Shown: piece by piece, positions 9,058-16,122 of the stretch
Layout of the letters: the number at the start of each line of letters is the position of its first letter
Position numbering within the stretch: position 1 is the first letter of the stretch
Assembly (NCBI GenBank): GCA_903845455.1
Contig: CAIMXN010000003.1
Span: 1 to 24,901, forward strand
DNA length: 24,901 bases
Source: an uncultured beta proteobacterium
GTDB lineage: Bacteria; Pseudomonadota; Gammaproteobacteria; Burkholderiales; Burkholderiaceae
Direction: 5' to 3'
Notes under the pieces: generated by a model
The model's database searches: none
The model's input: only the letters and a program-made list of their open reading frames with translations
What the model was told of the DNA's origin: nothing
Translations under genes and position numbers: made by a program

Positions 9058-9942
9058 TTATGCTTTAGCTTGCCGTTGGCACATGGGGAAACCTAGCTTT
9101 TCTCGAGACTCAAAGTAAGCTTGTGCAACGGCACGCGAAAGATTGCGGATGCGGCCGATATAAGCAGCGCGCTCTGTGACTGAGATAGCACCGCGAGCAT
9201 CGAGTAAGTTGAAGGTGTGAGCGGCCTTGAGCACCATTTCATAGGCGGGCAGGGCAAGCGGAACTTCCATCAAGCGTTTTGCTTCACTTTCATAGTTTGC
9301 AAAGTTGGCAAACAGTAAGTCAGTGTTTGAATATTCAAAGTTGTAGCAAGATTGTTCCACTTCGTTCTGGTGATACACATCACCATAAGAAATGCCCTCA
9401 GCCCAAACGAGGTCATATACATTGGAGCAGTTCTGGATATACATCGCTAAGCGTTCAATACCGTAAGTAATTTCTCCCAGAACAGGTTTGCAGTCTAGGC
9501 CGCCCACTTGTTGGAAATAAGTGAATTGGGTGACTTCCATACCGTTGAGCCACACTTCCCAGCCCAGACCCCATGCTCCTAAGGTGGGGTTTTCCCAATC
9601 ATCCTCTACAAAACGGACGTCATTTTCTTGAAGGTTTAGACCAAGGGCTGCAAGCGAGCCTAGGTAGAGTTCGAGAATATTCTCGGGAGCAGGCTTTAAG
9701 ACAACTTGATATTGATAGTAATGCTGGAGGCGATTGGGGTTCTCACCATAACGACCATCTTTAGGTCTGCGTGAGGGTTGAACATAAGCTGCTTTCCATG
9801 GCTCTGGGCCGATGGCGCGCAAGAAAGTCGCCGTATGCGATGTACCAGCTCCGACTTCAAGGTCGATAGGCTGCAATAGGACGCAACCTTGTTGGTCCCA
9901 ATAATCTTGGAGTTTGAGAATGATTTGCTGAAAAGTAAGCAT
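9058..9942 (-). CDS. glyQ: Glycyl-tRNA synthetase alpha subunit
   Basis: Catalytic alpha chain of alpha2beta2 glycyl-tRNA synthetase, a class II synthetase that forms glycyl-adenylate. The 294-residue protein is of usual length and strongly conserved: FQQIILKLQDYWDQQGCVLLQ at the start, QPIDLEVGAGTSHTATF, the motif-2-like AYVQPSRRPKDGRYGENPNR, and VGGLDCKPVLGEITYGIERL near the motif 3 region. The start ATG has a weak AGG seven bases upstream. The 49-base gap from lnt holds two direct copies of GCTAAGCCG spaced 22 bases apart (plus-strand reading), so a local promoter or operator is possible. Genes downstream are glyS, gmhB and plsC. Confidence 0.97.
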   Translation of the reverse strand: MLTFQQIILKLQDYWDQQGCVLLQPIDLEVGAGTSHTATFLRAIGPEPWKAAYVQPSRRPKDGRYGENPNRLQHYYQYQVVLKPAPENILELYLGSLAALGLNLQENDVRFVEDDWENPTLGAWGLGWEVWLNGMEVTQFTYFQQVGGLDCKPVLGEITYGIERLAMYIQNCSNVYDLVWAEGISYGDVYHQNEVEQSCYNFEYSNTDLLFANFANYESEAKRLMEVPLALPAYEMVLKAAHTFNLLDARGAISVTERAAYIGRIRNLSRAVAQAYFESREKLGFPMCQRQAKA

Positions 9943-9991
9943 GATTAACCTAGCTAAGCCGTTGATTTTACATGGCTAAGCCGCTTAACTA

Positions 9992-11527
9992 CTAAAACCG
10001 TTTTTGTCGGATGAAGCCTAGGATCAGTAGTAGGCAGGAAATACTCAAAATGGGAGTGTTTCCCCAAATAACGTAAGGTGTTTTTCCTGAATAGGCCTGT
10101 ATTTTGGTGCTTAATACACCTTGAGTGAATTCGGGCAGTTGTGCAAGCACTTTCCCATTAGAGCCCAATACAGCAGTAATGCCAGTATTGGTAGCGCGTA
10201 AGGCTGGCAGGCCAGTTTCGAGAGAGCGTAATTGTGACAGGCGCAACTGTTGGCTAGGTGCCTGGGATGCGCCAAACCAGGCTAAATTGGTCATATTGAC
10301 TAGTAAATTAGCTGGTTCAGCGCTATTGCGTAAGCGAGAGGCAAGTTCGCCACCAAAGACATCTTCATAGCAAATAGTGGTCGCTGCATAAATGGGATCT
10401 TGTCCAAATTTTTTGATTGCGAACAATGGCTGATCCTGCGCGCCACGAGCAAAATTATTTAAGGGCACGCCAAAGGTTTTTACGAACCAATGAAAGCCTA
10501 GAGGAACAAATTCTCCAAAGGGCACCAGATGCGATTTGTCGTATTGGTATAAATGAGAGTTAGGTGACAGACCAAGGGCTCGGTTGGAATATTGCAATCC
10601 TTTGCTGCCTGAAATTTCACCAATGACACCAAGCAAAAGATTGCTAGAACTTACATTTGAAAAGTGTTGTAGTGAGTCTAAGAGTCCACTTGGGAGTCTT
10701 CCTTGAGGCCAAGGGAATGCAGTCTCTGGAATCACAATCAGATCAGCAGGCGTTGATTGAATGGTTGCTGCGTAAAAAATAATCTGCTCACTAACTGCTT
10801 GCGGATTAAATTTAAGACTCTGCTCATAGTTACCCTGAATGAGGCGAATGCTCAGGGGCTCACCGATTGGCTTGGTAAAAGTGAAAAGGCTTGCTGCTTG
10901 AGACAAGATCACAACACCTAATATTCCAATTGCCGAAAAAAAGAAATGCTTGCGAGTTTGCAAAATTTCCCATGAAATCCAAACAGTCAGAAAGGTACAA
11001 GCCAGACCACCCAATAAGGGGGCTACAGGTGCAAAGGGGCCATTGAATTGGGCTTCAGCAAGCCCCATCCAAGGAAATCCAGTAAATAGTAGTCCTCGTA
11101 AATATTCCATCAGTACCCAGCTAGCTGCTAGCAGTAAGCCGGAGAGGTAAGTAGGTTTAAAAATTCGGATTGACAGGCTTGCCACTGAAAAATATATGGC
11201 CAGACAAGTAGCTAGTAAAAAAACGGCTATTGCTGAGAGTGTCCAGTGTATGCCTCCAATATCATGCAGGCTGATATAGATCCACCATAGACCAAGAACA
11301 AAGTAGCCGAGCCCAAAAAAAATGCCAGCGGTGAAACTATTCTTTAGGGGTAGATGATTTAATTTTTTGAGTTGCCACCAAATTAAACTCAGTATGGGGA
11401 TTTGAATCCAACCCCCAATAGGGAGTTCAGCTGCCCCGGCTAATATTGCACCAAGAATAAAGAGTGCAAGCAGTTGGCTACCATTGCGAATCTTCGGCGA
11501 TTGCCAATCAATCAAAGCTAGTCTCAA
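9992..11527 (-). CDS. lnt: Apolipoprotein N-acyltransferase Lnt
   Basis: Inner-membrane enzyme that adds the third acyl chain to the N-terminal cysteine of lipoproteins, completing triacylation. The 511-residue protein has several hydrophobic helices in its first ~200 residues, a periplasmic nitrilase-fold domain, and a last helix (PILSISCLLLILGFI). The catalytic triad is visible: Glu in VIPETAFPWPQ, Lys in YDKSHLVPFGEFVPL, and Cys in TTICYEDVFGGE. NLLVNMTNLAWFG and LETGLPALRATNTG are typical of the family. The start appears to be TTG at 11527-11525, overlapping the corC stop as TTGA; no closer ATG precedes the first membrane helix. The corC-lnt pairing is conserved in proteobacteria. Confidence 0.95.
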   Translation of the reverse strand: MRLALIDWQSPKIRNGSQLLALFILGAILAGAAELPIGGWIQIPILSLIWWQLKKLNHLPLKNSFTAGIFFGLGYFVLGLWWIYISLHDIGGIHWTLSAIAVFLLATCLAIYFSVASLSIRIFKPTYLSGLLLAASWVLMEYLRGLLFTGFPWMGLAEAQFNGPFAPVAPLLGGLACTFLTVWISWEILQTRKHFFFSAIGILGVVILSQAASLFTFTKPIGEPLSIRLIQGNYEQSLKFNPQAVSEQIIFYAATIQSTPADLIVIPETAFPWPQGRLPSGLLDSLQHFSNVSSSNLLLGVIGEISGSKGLQYSNRALGLSPNSHLYQYDKSHLVPFGEFVPLGFHWFVKTFGVPLNNFARGAQDQPLFAIKKFGQDPIYAATTICYEDVFGGELASRLRNSAEPANLLVNMTNLAWFGASQAPSQQLRLSQLRSLETGLPALRATNTGITAVLGSNGKVLAQLPEFTQGVLSTKIQAYSGKTPYVIWGNTPILSISCLLLILGFIRQKRF

Positions 11528-12363
11528 TCAGTTTTCTTAGGGGTTTGACGTGCTAGAAGAATATGAATTTGTCTTGGGTCTGCGCGCTGTACTTCGAATT
11601 GAACGCCATCAATTTTCACCAGTTCACCCATCTTGGGAACTCTACCTAAGTGTTGAATTACCAGACCTGCCACAGTTTCGATATTTTCATCTGCGAAATG
11701 GGTACCTAGAGCCTCATTCAATTGTTCAAGCTCGGTAATGCCTTTAACTCGAATATCTCCGTTATCAAGCAAGATGATGTTGTCAGCTTCCTCATCAATA
11801 TCATGTTCATCTTCAATATCGCCAACAATTTGTTCGAGTACATCTTCAATAGTGATGATGCCCGCAACACCGCTATATTCATCTACAACAATGGCCAGAT
11901 GATTGCGATTATCTTTAAAGTCGCGCAGTAAAACACTTAAGCGCTTCGATTCAGGAATAAATACCGCTGGGCGTAACCAGTCGCGCACCTGAAAATCAGT
12001 TTCTGTTGAGTGGCGAAGCAAATCTTTGGCTAATAGGATACCGATGACATTGTCTTTGCTACCTTCGAAGACTGGAAAACGCGAGTGCGCCGCAGTAATC
12101 ACGCTTCTAATAATTTCTGGGAGCGACAGATTGATATCAATCCAGTCAATTTGAGCGCGGGGTACTAGGATGTCCCGAGTGCAAAGTTGTCCTACCTGAA
12201 ATACGCCCTCAATCATGGATAAGGCATCAGCATCGATCAACCCCTCGCTTTGAGCTTCTCTGAGTGTGTCAATGAGTTCTTGACGTCGCTCAGCCGGGCT
12301 GATGGGCTGGGGGGTTAGAAAATCAGCCAGTCTTTCTAGTAAGGATTTATTGGGGTCGGACAT
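11524..12363 (-). CDS. corC: CorC/HlyC-family CBS-domain protein (YbeX-like)
   Basis: Soluble protein with a CBS-domain pair and a CorC_HlyC domain, historically linked to magnesium and cobalt efflux and more recently, as YbeX, to ribosome and rRNA metabolism. The 279-residue protein has the family start (SLLERLADFL), an acidic helix (REAQSEGLIDADALSMIEGVFQ), and the CBS1 region (VRDILVPR-like TRDILVPRAQIDWI). CBS2 follows (HLAIVVDEYSGVAGIITIEDVLEQIVGDIEDEHD). The C-terminal transporter-associated domain carries VAGLVIQHLGRVPKMGE. No DUF21 membrane domain is present, so it is the short soluble type. Its neighbours ybeY and lnt match the E. coli ybeZ-ybeY-ybeX-lnt cluster, apart from the missing ybeZ. 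It lies 55 bases downstream of ybeY. Confidence 0.93.
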   Translation of the reverse strand: MSDPNKSLLERLADFLTPQPISPAERRQELIDTLREAQSEGLIDADALSMIEGVFQVGQLCTRDILVPRAQIDWIDINLSLPEIIRSVITAAHSRFPVFEGSKDNVIGILLAKDLLRHSTETDFQVRDWLRPAVFIPESKRLSVLLRDFKDNRNHLAIVVDEYSGVAGIITIEDVLEQIVGDIEDEHDIDEEADNIILLDNGDIRVKGITELEQLNEALGTHFADENIETVAGLVIQHLGRVPKMGELVKIDGVQFEVQRADPRQIHILLARQTPKKTD

Positions 12364-12418
12364 ATTGCAAGAATAGCGTAGAAATATGTAATTTCAGTGA
12401 TTGATTAAGAAATGAGAC

Positions 12419-12895
12419 TTATTGCGAAAGATAAGGGTTCGGAAATCCTAGACTTTTTAAGATTTTGATCTCTAAACTTTCCATTTTTTTTGCTTCTTTA
12501 TCAGTTTCATGATCGTGTCCCTGTGCGTGCAAGCAACCATGAATAATTAAGTGGGCTAAATGTGCTTTGGGGCTTTTGCTTTGTTCACGTGATTCTTTTT
12601 GCAGCACAGATAAACATAAAACAATATCTGCCGTGACGGACTGTTTAGTAAGTTCATAAGGAAACGTCAGCACATTGGTTGGCTGATCCTTATCTCTGAA
12701 CGCCAAATTGAGTTTTTTACCTTCTGCTGGATTCACAAAACGAAGGGTAATAGAACCGCTGCGTTGAGTAGCTTCTTTTACCCACTTCTTGATAAGAGTA
12801 GAAGAGGTAATGACACTAAGTGATTTTTCAAGCGCTGGACTAGCACATTGAATCTCGATGCTGAGTTTTTCCATTGATTTAGATGGGGCTGACAT
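12419..12895 (-). CDS. ybeY: Endoribonuclease YbeY, rRNA maturation factor
   Basis: Zinc-dependent endoribonuclease needed for 16S rRNA 3'-end maturation and 70S ribosome quality control. The zinc motif HGCLHAQGHDHE (H-x3-H-x5-H type) is intact, as are the family segments RDKDQPTNVLTFPYE and ADIVLC. The start is uncertain. ATG at 12895 gives 158 residues and a 17-base overlap with miaB. ATG at 12874 (MEKLSIEIQ) gives 151 residues and lines up best with the E. coli N terminus, lying just after the miaB stop. GTG at 12913 would also be open. No strong ribosome site distinguishes them; all imply coupling to miaB. The PhoH-like NTPase gene ybeZ, normally directly upstream, is absent. Confidence 0.93.
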   Translation of the reverse strand: MSAPSKSMEKLSIEIQCASPALEKSLSVITSSTLIKKWVKEATQRSGSITLRFVNPAEGKKLNLAFRDKDQPTNVLTFPYELTKQSVTADIVLCLSVLQKESREQSKSPKAHLAHLIIHGCLHAQGHDHETDKEAKKMESLEIKILKSLGFPNPYLSQ

Positions 12896-14231
12896 GGGTA
12901 TGCAGTAATGCACCGCGCAGGGTGTAATTTAGGACCTCAGTAATTTCAACATCTACCATCTTGCCAATCCACTGCTCAATATCTTCAGCGGGCATGGGGA
13001 TATGAATGACGCGATTGTTTGCAGAGCGCCCTTGCAGATTGACACCATCTTTAGCTAAGCCCTCAATTAATACTTGTTCAGTCTTACCAAGCATTTTTTG
13101 ACTAATCAGAGTTGCTTGAGATTCGACTAAGGCTAACAAAGTTTGCAAGCGATTGAGTTTTACCTCATAAGGGGTGTCGTCGCTCAAATTTGCAGCTGGT
13201 GTTCCTGGTCTTGGGCTAAAGATAAAACAGAAACTATTATCAAATTGCAAGTCTTTGACCATCTTTATTAGCTTATCAAAATCGACATCAGTCTCACCCG
13301 GGAAGCCAACAATAAAGTCACTTGATAGCGTGAGGTCGGGCCGCACTACACGCATCTTGCGAATGATGCTTTTATATTCCAATGATGTATAGCCACGCTT
13401 CATGGCAGAGAGCACAGAGTCAGAAGCATGCTGCACAGGCAAGTGTAGGTGACTTACTAGCTTAGGAACTTTTGCATACACATCAATTAAACGCTGTGTA
13501 AATTCTTTAGGGTGGCTAGTAGTAAAGCGAATGCGTTCGACTCCTGGAATCTCGGCAACATATTCAATTAAGAGGGCGAAGTCAGCGATTTCTGCTGTAC
13601 CACCCATTTTCCCCAGGTAAGCATTGACGTTTTGTCCAAGTAAAACAATTTCCTTGACACCTTGCGATGCTAAACCAGCAACTTCAGTTAGTACATCGTC
13701 AAAGGGACGAGAAACTTCTTCGCCACGGGTATACGGCACGACACAATAACTGCAATATTTTGAGCAGCCTTCCATGATGGAGACATAGGCTGAGCCACGT
13801 GTTTGGCGAGAGAGAGGCAGGTGGTCGAACTTTTCAATTTCGGGAAAGGAAATATCGACCTGAGATATTCCAGTCTCCCGACGTTTTTTAATTAAGTCGG
13901 AGAGGCGATGTAAAGTCTGTGGACCGAATACCACATCTACGTAGGGTGCACGATTGATAATTTGCTGGCCTTCTTGGCTGGCAACGCACCCACCAACCCC
14001 AATTAATAAATCGGGCCTGCGTTTTTTGATTTCACGTAAGCGTCCCAGATCAGAAAACACTTTGTCCTCTGCTTTTTCTCGAATAGAGCAGGTGTTCAGT
14101 AGAACAATATCCGCGTCTTCTGGGGTATTTGTCATCTCCATACCTTCATTGGCATGGAGAATATCTGCCATCTTGCCCGAGTCATACTCGTTCATTTGAC
14201 AGCCAAAGGTTTTGATATAAAGCTTTTTCAT
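12879..14231 (-). CDS. miaB: tRNA-2-methylthio-N6-dimethylallyladenosine synthase MiaB
   Basis: Radical-SAM methylthiotransferase that adds the methylthio group to i6A37 of tRNAs reading UNN codons; cytosolic, with two iron-sulfur clusters. The 450-residue protein has the N-terminal UPF0004 domain with its three cluster cysteines (KTFGCQMNEYDSG, LLNTCSIREKAED, GVGGCVASQEG). The radical-SAM motif is GCSKYCSYCVVPYTRG, and GFPGETDVDFDKL is also typical. A C-terminal TRAM RNA-binding domain ends the protein. It heads the eight-gene minus-strand operon. A TATAAA sequence lies about 15 bases upstream of the start, and an inverted repeat (ATGCCGT/ACGGCAT) flanks the 64-base gap from the antiporter gene. 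No convincing -35 is visible. Confidence 0.96.
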   Translation of the reverse strand: MKKLYIKTFGCQMNEYDSGKMADILHANEGMEMTNTPEDADIVLLNTCSIREKAEDKVFSDLGRLREIKKRRPDLLIGVGGCVASQEGQQIINRAPYVDVVFGPQTLHRLSDLIKKRRETGISQVDISFPEIEKFDHLPLSRQTRGSAYVSIMEGCSKYCSYCVVPYTRGEEVSRPFDDVLTEVAGLASQGVKEIVLLGQNVNAYLGKMGGTAEIADFALLIEYVAEIPGVERIRFTTSHPKEFTQRLIDVYAKVPKLVSHLHLPVQHASDSVLSAMKRGYTSLEYKSIIRKMRVVRPDLTLSSDFIVGFPGETDVDFDKLIKMVKDLQFDNSFCFIFSPRPGTPAANLSDDTPYEVKLNRLQTLLALVESQATLISQKMLGKTEQVLIEGLAKDGVNLQGRSANNRVIHIPMPAEDIEQWIGKMVDVEITEVLNYTLRGALLHTHVSPI

Positions 14232-14295
14232 ATGCCGTTCTCAGGTTTATAGCTGGGGGCGAAGCTCAGATTTTACGGCATCAGCACTCTTACTG

Positions 14296-15561
14296 CTATT
14301 GCATTAAACGGTAGACCAGAATCGTTACCAAGGTTGGCGGTAAAGCGGCAAGCAAGAGGTAGCCTGCAGAGACCGCTGCATTCGGAAAGTAGGCACGCAA
14401 AATCGCAATTCCAGCAGGATTAGGCGCATTAGCAATTACAGTAAGTCCGCCACCAGCAACGGCACCACCAACCAAGGCGAGCTTAAATTCAGGAGTGGTA
14501 CCACTCACTAGAGAACCTAAATACGTGAGGGCGGCGTTATCTGTAATGGCTGTTAGTGCGAGACTGCCATAAAACACTGCAGTTGGGCTCATATTCTCTA
14601 AGATCGGTTGGAGCCACCAGCCTTGCAGTCCTCCTAGTACAACTAAGCCAGCGAGGAAGAATCCCACTAACAGGGCTTCACGCAAAATAAGGGGGCTCTG
14701 GTGTTTAGGGTATGCAGTGGTGTAGCCGATAAAGAAGAGTAATAGCCACATGAAGATCACAGGGTCATGCGCGAAACCCACAATTCCTGCCAAGAACAAT
14801 AAATGAACTAAGGTTGCGGTCACTGGTATTTTGTCTTGAGCACTCTTGCTTTCGGGTTCGATTAGTTGCCGATGAAATATCAATGTCGTTACTAAAGCGT
14901 TGATAAAAATTGCAATGCAAGATTCCAGGCCGAAATTGGTGAACATGAAGCCGCTACTCCAGCCCCAAGTTGAGGCAACCATGAGGACTGGGGGTGCAGC
15001 AAAATTGGTGAGCGTTCCACCGATCGAAATGTTGACGAATAGAACGCCCAAGGTGCCAAAGAGCAAGGCATTGGAGCATTTGTGACGATAGACTAAGTCA
15101 CGCAATAAAAAGGCCGCTAGAGTCATCGCTGCTGGCTCAGTGATGAGTGAGCCAAGCAGTGGTGTGATACTTAGAATTAAGAAATATAAGGTTGGCGCTT
15201 GTTTGGTATGTAATACCGCTTGCGTTGCTTTGCCGAGGTTATGTAGAAGCTGACCTGAGAAACCCAGAATAGGTTTACTACCGGCAACCACCATGATGGC
15301 AAAGACGAAAAGTGGCTCAGTGAAGTTGCGTTGATTAGCATAGTTTTTTGCGGTACTTAAATCATTTGCGAGCCACATAAAGATGATGAGGATGGCTGCC
15401 CAAAATCCAAAGACGATTTCTACTTCGCCTAGTAGGTGCCATAGACCAGAATGTTTTAGTGATTTTTTAGCTAAAGCCTCAAAATAAGATGTACAAAAGG
15501 TATGCAGTACAGCGACTGCAAAAATAATACTTGCGCCAAGTTCGGTCGGGGTAAAGTTCAT
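14296..15561 (-). CDS. Putative Na+/H+ antiporter (Na_H_antiport_3-like)
   Basis: Polytopic inner-membrane protein of 421 residues with about ten to twelve hydrophobic segments. Distinctive features are polar or charged residues inside membrane segments: SYFEALAKKSLKHSGLWHLLGEVEIVFGFWA near the N terminus, TPLLGSLITEPAAMTLAAFLLRD in the middle, FVNISIGGTLTNFAAPPVL, and TAITDNAALTYLGSLVSG near the end. These resemble the ion-transporter superfamily that includes NhaD/ArsB. I match it from memory to the putative Na+/H+ antiporter family Na_H_antiport_3; transport is not proven. I chose ATG 15561 (MNFTPTELG) over a TTG two codons upstream. It lies 64 bases upstream of miaB on the same strand and diverges from the rhodanese gene across about 58 bases, so that gap should hold both promoters. 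Confidence 0.7.
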   Translation of the reverse strand: MNFTPTELGASIIFAVAVLHTFCTSYFEALAKKSLKHSGLWHLLGEVEIVFGFWAAILIIFMWLANDLSTAKNYANQRNFTEPLFVFAIMVVAGSKPILGFSGQLLHNLGKATQAVLHTKQAPTLYFLILSITPLLGSLITEPAAMTLAAFLLRDLVYRHKCSNALLFGTLGVLFVNISIGGTLTNFAAPPVLMVASTWGWSSGFMFTNFGLESCIAIFINALVTTLIFHRQLIEPESKSAQDKIPVTATLVHLLFLAGIVGFAHDPVIFMWLLLFFIGYTTAYPKHQSPLILREALLVGFFLAGLVVLGGLQGWWLQPILENMSPTAVFYGSLALTAITDNAALTYLGSLVSGTTPEFKLALVGGAVAGGGLTVIANAPNPAGIAILRAYFPNAAVSAGYLLLAALPPTLVTILVYRLMQ

Positions 15562-15619
15562 AATCAAATGGTATCAGCTGATGAAGGCGAATAAGGGATT
15601 GGCATTTTAGGAGATTTTG

Positions 15620-16021
15620 ATGAAATTAAAGATTGGCTATCAAGAGTTGATTGCTCAAGCAATGAAGCAAGTTGTCACGATGCCCCTGAATGAAGCAAAA
15701 GAGTACCTAGAAGATTCCAATACTATTTTTGTCGATATTCGTGATGTGCGTGAGCTTGAGCGTGAAGGCATGATACCGAATGCTTTGCATGCTCCAAGGG
15801 GGATGTTGGAGTTTTGGGTCGACCCAGATAGCCCTTATTTCAAGCCCATCTTTGGGGAAGGAAAGCGCTTAGTCTTATATTGCGCATCAGCTTGGCGTTC
15901 CGCACTAGCTACAGAAACGCTTCAAAGAATGGGTGTGCCAGGGGTTTGCCATTTGGAGGGCGGGTTTACCGCTTGGAAGAAGGCGGATTTGCCCATAGCC
16001 ATCAAGCCTCATAAGCCCTAA
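15620..16021 (+). CDS. Rhodanese-like domain protein
   Basis: Single-domain rhodanese of 133 residues, probably a cytosolic sulfurtransferase. The active-site loop is YCASAWRSA, with Cys88 as the likely persulfide-forming nucleophile and Arg93 closing the six-residue loop. The CH2A-like start FVDIRDVRELEREGMIPNALHAPRG and the end HLEGGFTAWKKADLPI are typical. No signal peptide is present. ATG 15620 has a good ribosome site (AGGAG about six bases upstream); a TTG directly before it is disfavoured. The gene is followed by a 9-bp-arm palindrome and then the sigma-32 promoter of htpG, so it is probably a separate unit. The physiological sulfur donor and acceptor cannot be told from sequence. Confidence 0.88.
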   Translation: MKLKIGYQELIAQAMKQVVTMPLNEAKEYLEDSNTIFVDIRDVRELEREGMIPNALHAPRGMLEFWVDPDSPYFKPIFGEGKRLVLYCASAWRSALATETLQRMGVPGVCHLEGGFTAWKKADLPIAIKPHKP

Positions 16022-16022
16022 G

Positions 16023-16041
16023 CTGCTTAAATTTTAAGCAG
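16023..16041 (+). terminator. Perfect 9-bp-arm palindrome after the rhodanese gene, possible weak terminator
   Basis: CTGCTTAAA and TTTAAGCAG form a perfect inverted repeat around one base, starting two bases after the rhodanese stop. The usable hairpin is short and AT rich, and only ATTT follows, so intrinsic termination would be weak. It ends seven bases before the -35 region of the htpG promoter, so it could instead be an operator. Confidence 0.35.
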
Positions 16042-16047
16042 ATTTCA

Positions 16048-16078
16048 CCCTTGAAATTGGGTAAGTTAGCCCCATCTA
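16048..16078 (+). promoter_or_regulatory. Sigma-32 (RpoH) heat-shock promoter of htpG
   Basis: The -35 element CCCTTGAAA (16048-16056) and the -10 element CCCCATCTA (16070-16078) are separated by 13 bases. This closely matches the established proteobacterial RpoH consensus (CTTGAA, 13-17 bases, CCCCATnT). The predicted start of transcription is near 16082, giving a leader of about 40 bases before the htpG ATG. Both the position and the identity of the downstream gene support the call. Confidence 0.85.
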
Positions 16079-16122
16079 AAGAAGGTTAATAACCATTATT
16101 GTAGAAGGTAGAGGATCTCCGC

